Shown: positions 42,855-51,792 of the stretch, one piece after another
Numbering within the stretch: the first letter of the stretch is position 1
Layout: every line of letters begins with the position of its first letter
Assembly (NCBI GenBank): GCA_963741305.1
Contig: CAVUHL010000003.1
Location: 2,418,001-2,482,000, forward strand
Source: DATMER01 sp963741305
GTDB lineage: Bacteria; Acidobacteriota; Thermoanaerobaculia; Multivoradales; UBA5704
Length of the DNA stretch: 64,000 bases
Direction: 5' to 3'
Position numbers and translations under genes: made by a program
Notes under the pieces: model-generated
The model's database searches: none
Told to the model about the DNA's origin: nothing
The model's input: only the letters and a program-made list of their open reading frames with translations

Positions 42855-45503
42855 GTGATCGCCTCACTGGCAGGTATCGTCGCCGTCGCAGCCGGTCTGC
42901 TCTGGGGCTGTGGGCTGCTCGTGGCCCGTCCGCTCCTGCCGCGGCGCTACCTTCCCTTTCTGCCGTTCATCGCGCCCTTCCTGGGCTTCTCGCTGATCTC
43001 GGCCGTCGCCCACTATGCCGGCTCCGCCTTGTGCGACGTGCTCTGGCTGTTCGTCGCCCTCGCCGCGGCCGGCTGGGTCCTGACCCTCCTCGACCGGCGC
43101 CTGCGCCGCTGGCCGCGCAGCTCGGCTCCCGTGCTGGCCATCTGCCTGCTCGCCTTCGTCTTCGCCATCGTTCCGCTCCTCGTCCTGGGCTATCTGACGA
43201 CGGTCGGAGGGACGATCGACGGCGTCTCCTACGCGGTGCGGTCGGAGTACCTGCAGACGGCTCCCCTGAGCCCGCTGCCCGAGCTCGAGCCCGGCAAGCC
43301 GTACATCGGATGGGTCCGCCTGCAGCTCGGCCTGCTTCGCGCCGGGGACGTCTACCTGGTCGGCCTCCTGGGCCTGCTGACGGGGAAACGCAGCCATGAG
43401 CTGCTGACGATCGTGCCGGCGCTGTTCTTCGCCCTGACCGCGGGCTCGGCGTACGTCCTGGCGCGCGGAGCCCTCGGCTTCCGCCGGGCCGCCGGGGTGC
43501 TGGCAGCGGGCCTGGTGGCAGCCAACAACCTGCTGCTCTGGCCGGTGTACGACAACTTCGTGTCCCAGGCCGTGGCCCTCGCCTTCCTGCCCCTCGTGAT
43601 GGCCTTCGGCATCCTCGGTATCGCAGGCATGCGCCGGCCGGGTTGGCGGATGGCAGCGCTGTTCGCGGTCCTGTTCAGCGGGCTGCTGTCGGTCTACCCC
43701 GCCTTCGCCCTGATCGCGCTAGCCGCCGTGCTGCTCGCTTGGGGCCTGGCCTGGTTTCGACGCCCCAACGGGCGTGCCCTCGGGCGGGCGGCCCTGTGGT
43801 GGCTCGGGGCCCTGTGCCTCACGGCCCTGTGGAACGGTGTCGCCCTCGCGCGCACGGCCGCCGAGCTCGGCCTGGTCTCCGGGGCCCTGACCTCCGGCGC
43901 GCGGGACCTGGGAGGCAACATCGAGGTCTTTCCCACGCCGCTGGAAGCCTTCGGCCTGGTGTCCCACGCGGCGGCGAGCCAGGGCGGCCACTGGGAACGG
44001 GTCCCGGCGCCCGTGCTGAACGCGCTCGGCCTCCTCTTCGCCGGCGTGGCCTGCTACGGCTGGTGGCGGCTGCAGCCGCGCGCCCGGCTCGCCGCGGCCG
44101 CTCTGGTGGTGACCAGCGGGCTCCTGATGGCGCAGCAGCGCTGGATGGTCCCCTTCCCCTACGGCTACTTCAAGGCGGTCACCACGGCCGCGCCCCTGGT
44201 CATGCTGCTGGTGGCCTGCGGCCTCGCGTCGCTCTGGCAAGATCGGCGAGATGGCAGGCCCGGCTCGAGGTGGCTTGCCATGGGCGCGGCGCTGCTGCTG
44301 TTCGCGGTCAACCTCAAGCACGGCCTGTGGTCCCAGGCGCTCGTCCTCGACCATCGGGTCCTGCTGAACCGCGAGCTGCTCGCCATCGGGAAGGCGGCCT
44401 CCGCGGTGGAGCCGGACGCCTGGGTAATGCTCGACATGAAGGAGAACCTGCGCCAGCACTGGCTCGGCTACCTGATCCGCGACCGCAAGATCCGCTTCCG
44501 CGGGCCCCTCTGGTTCGGCAACATCGACGACCCGGCCGCCGCGAACGCGTTCTTCCGCTACGCCGTGGTGGAAAAGGAGCTCGACGGGCTGAGGCGCCGT
44601 ACCGCCCCCGACGAGCCCTGGTACCACCCGTCCACCTACACCAGGCACGGAGGTGAGGGCCGCTACGAGCTGCGGGAACGGCGCGACCCCTTGCTGGGCA
44701 GCGTCCGTTGGGACCGCCGCTGGGCCGGGCAGGACGGCCTGGTGCTCGCTCTCGACCCCTCGCTCTCCGTGCGGGTAGGCCCGGAGGTCCGGGAAGGGGA
44801 AATGGGACCGGGCCTCCCCCGGACGGTCCAGGTACGCCTCTACAGCCTGAGCCCGGCCAGCCGGATCGAGGTGGCCGGGCTCGGTGCTCCGGTCACCCTC
44901 GAACCAGGCGGCTGGCTCCTCGACGTCGACCTCGGTTGCATCAAGGGCCGCCGCATCGCGCTCGGCCGTTCCTCGGGAGACGTCCTCCTGGCCGACGTCC
45001 GGGTCCTCGGCGCCGTCACGGGCACCCCTGGAGCCTGCCTGGAGGCCTCCCCCCTCTCCACCGGGGCCGCCTACCTGGAGCAGGACGACCTGGGGAGCGG
45101 CCGCATCCGCTTCCGCGTGGCGCTCCTTCGGCCCGAGGGAGATGGACGGCAGCCTCCGTACCGCCTCGGCCTCCATGTCTTCGACCTGAGCGACGGCAGT
45201 ATCTTCGGCATCTGGGCCCTCGACTTCCCGCCCGGCCCGCGCGTTCAGCAAGGCAGCCTCGAGATCGACCTGCGCGACCGCTCCTCGCGGGGAGCGCTCG
45301 CGGGCGCCCCGATTGAAGTCGAGCTCACCAACACCGAGCAGGACACGGGCTCGTTCGAGGCCCAGGCCGTCTGGTGGCAGTTCACGGACCCGATCGAGCG
45401 GCACGGGCTCCACCGCGTGCTCTGGTTCCAGCGCCAGCCCGGCGGAGCGGTCCAGGTGATCAAGACGATCCCGGCGCCCCCTCTGCAGATCCTCCTCGAC
45501 TAG
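42855..45503 (+). CDS. Large polytopic membrane protein with C-terminal soluble domain (glycan region)
   Basis: An 882-residue protein from GTG 42855. The first about 540 residues hold a dozen or more hydrophobic helices (e.g. YLPFLPFIAPFLGFSLIS). The C-terminal third is soluble and beta-rich (PRTVQVRLYSLSPASRIEVAGLGAPVTLEPGGWLLDVDLG). It is not matched to a named family; the layout suggests a GT-C-type or O-antigen-processing protein with a periplasmic domain. By operon reconstruction it originally followed the GT2 gene at 39329-40042. A TATTCT sequence 6 bp before the GTG may now drive it. Confidence 0.72.
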   Translation: MIASLAGIVAVAAGLLWGCGLLVARPLLPRRYLPFLPFIAPFLGFSLISAVAHYAGSALCDVLWLFVALAAAGWVLTLLDRRLRRWPRSSAPVLAICLLAFVFAIVPLLVLGYLTTVGGTIDGVSYAVRSEYLQTAPLSPLPELEPGKPYIGWVRLQLGLLRAGDVYLVGLLGLLTGKRSHELLTIVPALFFALTAGSAYVLARGALGFRRAAGVLAAGLVAANNLLLWPVYDNFVSQAVALAFLPLVMAFGILGIAGMRRPGWRMAALFAVLFSGLLSVYPAFALIALAAVLLAWGLAWFRRPNGRALGRAALWWLGALCLTALWNGVALARTAAELGLVSGALTSGARDLGGNIEVFPTPLEAFGLVSHAAASQGGHWERVPAPVLNALGLLFAGVACYGWWRLQPRARLAAAALVVTSGLLMAQQRWMVPFPYGYFKAVTTAAPLVMLLVACGLASLWQDRRDGRPGSRWLAMGAALLLFAVNLKHGLWSQALVLDHRVLLNRELLAIGKAASAVEPDAWVMLDMKENLRQHWLGYLIRDRKIRFRGPLWFGNIDDPAAANAFFRYAVVEKELDGLRRRTAPDEPWYHPSTYTRHGGEGRYELRERRDPLLGSVRWDRRWAGQDGLVLALDPSLSVRVGPEVREGEMGPGLPRTVQVRLYSLSPASRIEVAGLGAPVTLEPGGWLLDVDLGCIKGRRIALGRSSGDVLLADVRVLGAVTGTPGACLEASPLSTGAAYLEQDDLGSGRIRFRVALLRPEGDGRQPPYRLGLHVFDLSDGSIFGIWALDFPPGPRVQQGSLEIDLRDRSSRGALAGAPIEVELTNTEQDTGSFEAQAVWWQFTDPIERHGLHRVLWFQRQPGGAVQVIKTIPAPPLQILLD

Positions 45504-45520
45504 TACCCTGTGACACCCTC

Positions 45521-45579
45521 TGTAGGGGCACCCCTCGTGGGTGCCCTTCCGGAGGGCGGCCACAAGGGCCGCCCCTACA
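45521..45579. repeat. REP/MITE-like palindrome, copy 1
   Basis: A 59-bp near-perfect inverted repeat with ends TGTAGGGGC / GCCCCTACA, just after the stop of the 42855-45503 gene. It is almost identical to 47985-48042. It can form a long hairpin and could also act as a terminator. Confidence 0.88.
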
Positions 45580-45589
45580 GGCATCCGTC

Positions 45590-45956
45590 GCCCGGCCTCC
45601 AGCAGCTTTCTTTCAGCCTCCGGCGGCTTTCGCCCAGCCTCCAGAAGCTCCGCTCGACCCTTTTCGCGTCCCGCTCGACCTTCGTCGGGCTCCGCTCGAC
45701 CGTTTGCGCGTTCCGCCCGGCCTCCAGCGGGTGCCGCTCGACCCTCGGCGCGTTCCGCTCGAGCTCCGGCGGAGCCGCTCGGCCCTCTGCGCACCCCGCC
45801 CGGCCCTCGCCGGTTGCTGCGCGACCCTGAGCGGAAGCCGCCCGAGCTCCAGGGGCAGCCGCCCAGCCGCGGCCGCACGCGCTGGAGCTTGCGCGGAAGC
45901 TCACCGAGCCTGCGCGGCAGCTCACCGGCCCCGAGCGGAACGCGCTGGAGATCGAG
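45590..45956. repeat. Repeat array 4: about seventeen GC-rich 20-21 bp units
   Basis: Units begin GCTCGACC, GCCCGGCC or related words at 45590, 45611, 45632, 45652, 45673, 45694, 45715, 45736, 45757, 45777, 45798, 45819, 45840, 45861, 45881, 45902 and 45923. Fourteen are 21 bp and three are 20 bp. Units are degenerate and differ from those of the other arrays. The array fills the space between REP copy 1 and the start of the 45972 gene. Confidence 0.88.
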
Positions 45957-45971
45957 TAGGATTCGCCGACG

Positions 45972-47954
45972 ATGCCTTCTTACGCGCGCACGGCCCTGGT
46001 GCTGGCGCTGGCCGTGCTCGCGGCCGGCCTCATTCAGTTCTATCCCACGTTCCGGCTCGCGTATGCGTACGACGACGTCGACTGCCTCAACGCGGCGGCC
46101 GACGTCCTCTCCGGTCATGCAGGCTTCTGGCAAACGGCGTTCCGGCCTCACAACGAGCACGTGATCCCCCTCTTCCGCGGGATGTTCGTGACCAGCGCGG
46201 CCTGGTTCGGCATCGACGCCACACCCTTCCGGCTCGCCATCTTCGCCGCGCACCTCCTGACTGCCTGGTTCCTCGGCCTCCTGGCGCTCAAATACTCGGG
46301 ACGCCCCTCCGCCGCTCTCGCGGCCGGGCTGGCCTACGTCATCCCCTGCGGGCTGTCCTCGATGACGGTCTGGGTGATCATCGCCGCCGTCGTGACCGTG
46401 AGCCTCGTCGGGATCTCGGGCGCGATGCTCGCCCTGGCCTGCCGCCAAAGGCTGGGGGTGCGGCGCGCGCGCCTGCTCGCCGGGGCCGGCTGCATCTTCG
46501 CCTTGCTCATGGAAGGCGGCATCATGCCCCTGCTGCTGGGGCCGATGCTCATCGACGAGCTCGAACGGCGCCGCGCTGGCGAGAAGCGGCCCGTCGGGGC
46601 CTTCTCCGTCTTCTGCCTGGCCGCCATGGCCGCGAGCACGATCGGGACGAGCCTGCTGTACAGCGCCATGCACGGGCATCGCCCCACGGTCGACCTGATC
46701 CGCGGGTTTCCCCGCGGCGTCTTCCTGATGGTCATCGCCCCTTACCGGCTCCTCTTGCCCGGGCTCGGCCTGCCGACCGACCCGGGGAAGCTCGACAACG
46801 TAATCCTCTGGTCCTGCCTGGGGCTGGCCGTCGCCGCGCCCGTGGCCGCCCTGCTGCTGGCCCTCTGGCGGCGGGGAGCCGGCGGTACTGGCGGTGCTGG
46901 TCCCCTGGGCCTGGTGACCCTCCTGAACGCGATCGGACCTCTGGGGATGCTCTTCCTGGTGGGCGCCGGACGCTGGAACTGGTCGCCCTTCTACCTCTTC
47001 GAGGCCGACCGCTACTTCTTCACGCTCCTCCTGCCGGTCTCGCTCCTGGCGGGAGCCGTGGCCGCGACCGTGGCGGAGCGCATGCAGAGCTGGACCGGCC
47101 GCGAGAAGGCCGCGGTGTTCACCCTCTGCGCGCTCGCTCTCGGAGCCGAGACGTGGCTGCACCGCCGGGCCTTGATGGGGCGAGTGCCCTTCCACGTCTT
47201 CGACTCCCACGAGCGGCGCTTCGACCAGCTCGCGCAGCTCGGGGAGAGCCTGCAAGCCGCGGCTTCGAGCCTGCCCCCCGGCTCGCCGCCGCTGTCGTTC
47301 CCGGACGGGAACCTCTGGTTTCACGACGTCCACAACGGCCGCATCTCGGCACGGTTGTTCTTGAGCGTGATCGCTCCGGAAAGCCCGAGGCTCCGACTGG
47401 CCGAGGGGCCGCTGAGCGAGCGTGATGCCGCCGTCCTCAACCCCGTCTTCGAGGCGTGGGGGCAGGCGATCCGGGAGCCGGAGATGGCGCCTCTGGTGGT
47501 GGACGGCGAGCTCGGGACCCGCTCCGTGAAGAACGTGGACTTCCGCGCGGCTGCCCAGAACCAGGCGGTCGCGAAGGGCTTCCATGGCTGGGAGGGGTCG
47601 TACCGCTGGATGGGCAAGCGCGGCGAGCTGCGCATCCAGCTCATCTGCCGCGGCCTTACCTTCCATCTGGGCACGGCCGAGCAAGCCCTGCAACAGGGTC
47701 CCCTGAACATCAAGGTCACGGCCAAGGACGAGCTCAACGGCGCCTCGGCCGTCCTGGGCACGATCCCCATCGCACAGGCGGGCGCCCAGCCCTATCCCCT
47801 GGACGCGCTCCCCTTCCTCAGCCAGGCCGGGACCGGCCGGCGCATCCGCCTGGTGCTCGAGAGCGACCGCACCTGGCGGCCGGCCGACGTCATCCCCGGG
47901 TCGGCCGACCCGCGGGAGCTGTCGGTCCAGGTCCTGACCGCGGGTTGCCAATAG
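45972..47954 (+). CDS. GT-C-like polytopic glycosyltransferase candidate
   Basis: A 660-residue membrane protein with about ten hydrophobic helices in the first 380 residues and a soluble periplasmic C-terminus. The first large loop has AYAYDDVDCLNAA and FRPHNEHVIPLFR; an acidic pair there is where GT-C transferases hold their catalytic residue. A TAGGAT sequence lies 9 bp before ATG 45972, suggesting a leaderless start. The gene, with array 4, is bracketed by two REP-like copies (45521 and 47985). The substrate would be a lipid-linked sugar, by inference. Confidence 0.7.
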   Translation: MPSYARTALVLALAVLAAGLIQFYPTFRLAYAYDDVDCLNAAADVLSGHAGFWQTAFRPHNEHVIPLFRGMFVTSAAWFGIDATPFRLAIFAAHLLTAWFLGLLALKYSGRPSAALAAGLAYVIPCGLSSMTVWVIIAAVVTVSLVGISGAMLALACRQRLGVRRARLLAGAGCIFALLMEGGIMPLLLGPMLIDELERRRAGEKRPVGAFSVFCLAAMAASTIGTSLLYSAMHGHRPTVDLIRGFPRGVFLMVIAPYRLLLPGLGLPTDPGKLDNVILWSCLGLAVAAPVAALLLALWRRGAGGTGGAGPLGLVTLLNAIGPLGMLFLVGAGRWNWSPFYLFEADRYFFTLLLPVSLLAGAVAATVAERMQSWTGREKAAVFTLCALALGAETWLHRRALMGRVPFHVFDSHERRFDQLAQLGESLQAAASSLPPGSPPLSFPDGNLWFHDVHNGRISARLFLSVIAPESPRLRLAEGPLSERDAAVLNPVFEAWGQAIREPEMAPLVVDGELGTRSVKNVDFRAAAQNQAVAKGFHGWEGSYRWMGKRGELRIQLICRGLTFHLGTAEQALQQGPLNIKVTAKDELNGASAVLGTIPIAQAGAQPYPLDALPFLSQAGTGRRIRLVLESDRTWRPADVIPGSADPRELSVQVLTAGCQ

Positions 47955-47984
47955 GCCTGTCACGTCGAAAACGGGTCATTCCTC

Positions 47985-48042
47985 TGTAGGGGCGCCCCTT
48001 GTGGGTGCCCTCCGGAGGGCGGCCACAAGGGCCGCCCCTACA
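47985..48042. repeat. REP/MITE-like palindrome, copy 2
   Basis: A 58-bp inverted repeat with the same TGTAGGGGC / GCCCCTACA ends as 45521-45579, 30 bp after the stop of the 45972-47954 gene. Confidence 0.88.
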
Positions 48043-48091
48043 CGATAGACCGGAGGGAATTTTCAGGCCCTCCAGCCTCTTGGAGAGCGCG

Positions 48092-48100
48092 TGGTATACT
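48092..48100 (+). promoter_or_regulatory. Extended -10 before the FG-GAP gene
   Basis: TGGTATACT, an extended -10, with 11 bp to ATG 48112 and no Shine-Dalgarno sequence; near-leaderless transcript likely. Confidence 0.5.
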
Positions 48101-48111
48101 CAAAGAACAAT

Positions 48112-50028
48112 ATGAGTCTCACAAGTGGCGGTCCTCGACCCGCTGCGGCGCTGATGACGGCCGTGGCATTGCTCCTTCTGCCGGCTTTCGCGGCGGCCCA
48201 GAACACCCCTCCGGTCAAGCCCGGCTTCCCCGTCGAATTCCCGGGGCAGGCGGCGGACCAGGCGCCGCCGGTGGGCAGCCAACTCGTGGCCGCCGACCTC
48301 GGCCTCACCCCGGGCTACAAGTCGATCGTCTTCGGCCTGCGCAACGGCAAGCTGTACGTGGTCCAGCGCACCGGCGCCAATACCTGGGGCGCGGCGCCCG
48401 GCTGGCCGCAGCAGTTCCCGGCCCACATCAATTCCAGCCCGGCGGTGGGCGACGTCAATGGCGACGGCGAGCCCGACATCGTGGTGGGCTACGGCTCGGT
48501 GACGACCCAGAACCAGGCGCACGGAGGCCTGAGGGCGTACCGGCGCAATGGCACCCTGCTCTGGGAGGTGTTCACGGGCGACGTCACCCCGGGGCCGGCC
48601 AACGGCCTGCGCGACCCGGTCATGGGCACTCCGGCCATCGGCGACGTCGACGGCGACGGCACCATGGAGGTCTCCTTCGGCGCGCTCGACCATAGGCTCT
48701 ACCTGGTGAACGGCGAGAACGGGCTGTCGAACAACGGCGCGGTCTGGCCCAAGGACATGGAGGACACCGTGTTCTCGTCGCCGGCCCTCCACGACATGGA
48801 CGGCGACAGCAAGCTGGACATCATCACCGGCACCGACTACTACCTCACCAACGGCGGCCGGCTGCGGGTCTTCCGCTTCGACGGCACCGAGCTGCCGGGC
48901 TTTCCGAAGTCCATCGACCAGGCGGTCAGCAGCCCGCCGAGCGTCGGCGACATCGACGGCGACGGCAAGCCGGACATCGTCCACGGCACCGGCAGCTTCT
49001 TCCCCAACCGGCTGGAGCGGGTCTACGCCTGGAAGTGCGATGGCTCCGCCGTGCCCGGCTGGCCGGTGACGATCTCGGGCCAGTCCTACACCTCCCCCGC
49101 GCTCGTCAACCTCGACGCCGACCCGGCGCTGGAGGTCATCGTGGTGGCGGACAACAGCCGCTCGAGCACCGAGTTCCACCTCTACGCCTTCGAGGGCAAC
49201 GGCAGCCAGATCTTCTCCACCGTCGTCAGGGGCTTCTTCGGCGAGAGCCTCAGCGCCTGGGATCCGGTGGTGGCGGACGTCCTCGGCGACACCGCCCTGG
49301 AGATCCTGGTGCCGACCAACGGCGAGGTGGCGGTCTTCACCAAGGCCGGCGTGCAGCTCACCGAGAACGACAATTTCCCGGAGGACCCGGCGCGGCCCAA
49401 CCTCTTCACCCAGGATGCCGTGACGGGCGTCATCGCGACCGACCTGGAGATAGATGGCGCCGGCGGGAAGATCGAGGTCGTGACGGTTTCCGCGCGCGAC
49501 TTCCCCACCCAGACGGTCACCGTCGTCCACGCCTGGAACCCGGTAGACCGCACGTCGACGCCGTTCTGGGGCATGTACCGCCAGGACCCGAGCCGGCGCG
49601 GCGTGGCGCCGGGGACCGGCCCCTGCAACGGGGCCTGCGGCGGAGCCACGGCGCCGCTCGACTTCTACAGCCTCCTCCCCTGCCGCCTCGTGGATACGCG
49701 CAACCCGGCGGGGCCCCTCGGAGGGCCGGCCTTGTCGTCGGGAGCGGTCCGCAACTTCGCCCTGACGGGGGTCTGCGGCGTGCCGGCCACGGCCAAGGCG
49801 CTGTCGCTCAACGTGACGGTGGTCGGCGGAACGGGCCTGGGTTACGTCCGCTTCTCTCCCGCCTGCCAGCTTCCGGTGACGGCCATCATCGACTTCAACC
49901 CAGGGCAGACGCGGGCCAACAGCTCGCTCCTGGCGCTGGGTGCCGGCGGCGTCCTGAGGACCAGCGCCTCCCTGAACGGCGCGGGGACCGTCCATTTGAT
50001 CCTCGACGTGAACGGGTATTTCGAGTAG
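48112..50028 (+). CDS. Secreted FG-GAP/VCBS repeat protein with a C-terminal DTR/GYF domain
   Basis: A 638-residue protein. A Sec signal (LMTAVALLLLPAFAAAQ) is followed by beta-propeller repeats with calcium loops (DVNGDGEPDIVVG, DVDGDGTMEV, DMDGDSKLDIITG, DIDGDGKPDIVHG). The last about 120 residues (LLPCRLVDTRNPAGPLGG ... LSLNVTVV ... HLILDVNGYFE) are a separate domain shared with three other proteins in this window. It is probably a surface or extracellular adhesion/binding protein. GTG 48091 is an alternative start. Confidence 0.87.
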   Translation: MSLTSGGPRPAAALMTAVALLLLPAFAAAQNTPPVKPGFPVEFPGQAADQAPPVGSQLVAADLGLTPGYKSIVFGLRNGKLYVVQRTGANTWGAAPGWPQQFPAHINSSPAVGDVNGDGEPDIVVGYGSVTTQNQAHGGLRAYRRNGTLLWEVFTGDVTPGPANGLRDPVMGTPAIGDVDGDGTMEVSFGALDHRLYLVNGENGLSNNGAVWPKDMEDTVFSSPALHDMDGDSKLDIITGTDYYLTNGGRLRVFRFDGTELPGFPKSIDQAVSSPPSVGDIDGDGKPDIVHGTGSFFPNRLERVYAWKCDGSAVPGWPVTISGQSYTSPALVNLDADPALEVIVVADNSRSSTEFHLYAFEGNGSQIFSTVVRGFFGESLSAWDPVVADVLGDTALEILVPTNGEVAVFTKAGVQLTENDNFPEDPARPNLFTQDAVTGVIATDLEIDGAGGKIEVVTVSARDFPTQTVTVVHAWNPVDRTSTPFWGMYRQDPSRRGVAPGTGPCNGACGGATAPLDFYSLLPCRLVDTRNPAGPLGGPALSSGAVRNFALTGVCGVPATAKALSLNVTVVGGTGLGYVRFSPACQLPVTAIIDFNPGQTRANSSLLALGAGGVLRTSASLNGAGTVHLILDVNGYFE

Positions 50029-50047
50029 GGGTATCTCGAGTAGGGCG

Positions 50048-50734
50048 CTACTCCCGCACAAAGACGGCCATGTGCTGCCCTCGGGGGTGACCCCAGCCTC
50101 CGAGGGCCTCCAGCCGCCAGGGCAGACCCTCGGCACAGCCGCGCAAGTCCTCGATCCGGTAGTGAAAAGGGTCGCGGTCCGGGTACGTCGTGCCGCCGTG
50201 GGGCTCGTAGGCCCGCGGCTCCGACACCGGCCAGTCCGCGGGGCACTCGAAGTAGGTCGCGTAGAGCTGGCCTCCGGGCCGGACGCAGCGGGCGAGCTCG
50301 CCGAGGCAGCGGCGCAGCCAGCTCGGCGGCAGGTGGCTGAACACGGACTGCGCCAGGACGAAATCGAAGCCCACGCCGAAGCGCCAGCCTTCGAAGCCGC
50401 CGTTCGCCAGCAGGTTACCCTCCGGGAGGCGATCGAGAAGCCCCGCCCTCTCCAGCTCCTGCCTTCCCGCGGCCAGCAACGACTCGTTGACGTCCATGCC
50501 GAAGTAATGGCCCGGCTCGAGGTAGCGGACGAAATGGATGCCGCCGCGCAGGCACCCGCAGCCGAGGTCGAGCAGCCGCATGGACGGCCGCAGCCCGCGG
50601 CCGGCCATGAAGCCGAACTGGAGGATGCCCATGTGCTCCCAGAGCCCTCCCACGGCCTCCCGGTGAACCCCTGAGGCGATCTCCTCCGCCGAGAGCTGCC
50701 TTGCGTACTGATTAGGCAAGTACTTTAAATCCAT
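50048..50734 (-). CDS. Class I SAM methyltransferase
   Basis: A 228-residue methyltransferase: MRLLDLGCGCLRGGIHFVRYLEPGHYFGMDVNESLL (SAM site), DFVLAQSVFSHLPPSWLRRCLGELARCVRPGGQLYATYFE. It is probably a sugar or small-molecule O-methyltransferase of the glycan region. ATG 50734 is chosen over TTG 50755 because a GGAG ribosome site lies upstream. It converges on the FG-GAP gene with a 19-bp gap. Confidence 0.82.
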   Translation of the reverse strand: MDLKYLPNQYARQLSAEEIASGVHREAVGGLWEHMGILQFGFMAGRGLRPSMRLLDLGCGCLRGGIHFVRYLEPGHYFGMDVNESLLAAGRQELERAGLLDRLPEGNLLANGGFEGWRFGVGFDFVLAQSVFSHLPPSWLRRCLGELARCVRPGGQLYATYFECPADWPVSEPRAYEPHGGTTYPDRDPFHYRIEDLRGCAEGLPWRLEALGGWGHPRGQHMAVFVRE

Positions 50735-50847
50735 CACTGCTGCGCTCTCCTGCAACTATTCTCGGCCATGTCACACCTCTGGTATAGTTAGCTCAGTCCC
50801 TTTGTTGATTTTAACCGGGCTGAATTGTTCTCCAGGAGGAGAGTCTC

Positions 50848-51774
50848 ATGAAGAAAATGTCCATTCGTGCGCTACTGCTGTCTCTGTTTGTCCTGCTCAC
50901 TTTGAGCGCCGCCGCTCAGGCCCAGGCGACCCGCACCTGGGTCTCGGGAGTCGGCGACGACGTCAACCCCTGCAGCCGTACGGCGCCCTGCAAGACCTTC
51001 GCGGGCGCCATCTCGAAGACTGCGGCCGGTGGCGAAATCAACGTCCTCGATCCCGCCGGCTTTGGCGGGGTGACGATCACCAAGTCCATCACGATTTCCG
51101 CCGAGGGAGTCGAGGCCGGCGTGCTCGTGTCGGGCACCAACGCCATCATCGTCAATGCCGGGAACACCGGCGTCGTGGTGCTCCGCGGGCTCGACATCGA
51201 GGGCCTCAACACGGGCCTCTCCGGGATCAGGGTCCTGTCGGTCGGCGCCCTTCATGTCGAGAACTGCACGGTCAACCGCTTCACCCAGGTTGGCATCGAC
51301 TTCGTCCCCACGAGTGTTACGGCCCACACCGCCCAGCTCTTCGTCAGCAACACGATCGTCCGCAACAACCTGGGCATCAACAGCGGCGGCATCCGCATCA
51401 AGCCGGGCGCCAACGTCTCGGCCGTAGGCATGATCGAGGACTCTCAGCTCAGCAACAACCTCTTCGGGATCCGCGTCGAGGACAACAGCAGGGTGACCGC
51501 CAAGGACACCACCGCCGCCGGCAATACCGCCGGCTTCCTGGCCGTTTCGGTTTCGACCGGCGTGACGCTCAACCTCCAGAGTTGCTCCGCGATCGGGAAC
51601 GTGAACGCCGTGAAGGCGGACAACCCGAACGCCACGGTCCGAGTCAGTGACTGCATGCTCGCCGGCAACACCAACGGCTTCGCCACCTCCGCGGGCGGCC
51701 ACATCGTCACCTTTGGCGATGTCATGAACGCCGACCTCGGTACTCCGACCGACACCGACATCGCCAAGCAGTAG
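50848..51774 (+). CDS. Secreted right-handed parallel beta-helix protein
   Basis: A 308-residue protein with a Sec signal (MSIRALLLSLFVLLTLSAAAQA) and an N-terminal RTWVSGVGDDVNPCSRTAPCKTFAGAI segment typical of secreted pectate-lyase-like beta-helix proteins of Acidobacteria. Recurrent short strands (VVVLRGLDIEGL, LFVSNTIVRNN, GMIEDSQLSNNLFGIRVEDNS) give the coil turns. No catalytic residues could be identified, so binding or structural roles are as likely as polysaccharide cleavage. An aggaggagag ribosome site precedes ATG 50848. Confidence 0.82.
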   Translation: MKKMSIRALLLSLFVLLTLSAAAQAQATRTWVSGVGDDVNPCSRTAPCKTFAGAISKTAAGGEINVLDPAGFGGVTITKSITISAEGVEAGVLVSGTNAIIVNAGNTGVVVLRGLDIEGLNTGLSGIRVLSVGALHVENCTVNRFTQVGIDFVPTSVTAHTAQLFVSNTIVRNNLGINSGGIRIKPGANVSAVGMIEDSQLSNNLFGIRVEDNSRVTAKDTTAAGNTAGFLAVSVSTGVTLNLQSCSAIGNVNAVKADNPNATVRVSDCMLAGNTNGFATSAGGHIVTFGDVMNADLGTPTDTDIAKQ

Positions 51775-51792
51775 CCCAGGCAGTAGGGAAGG

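Noticed and set aside
43719..47963. A 1414-residue open frame on the reverse strand
   Set aside because: It lies antisense to two clear membrane-protein genes and to array 4, shows no family motif, and is explained by high GC content suppressing stops.
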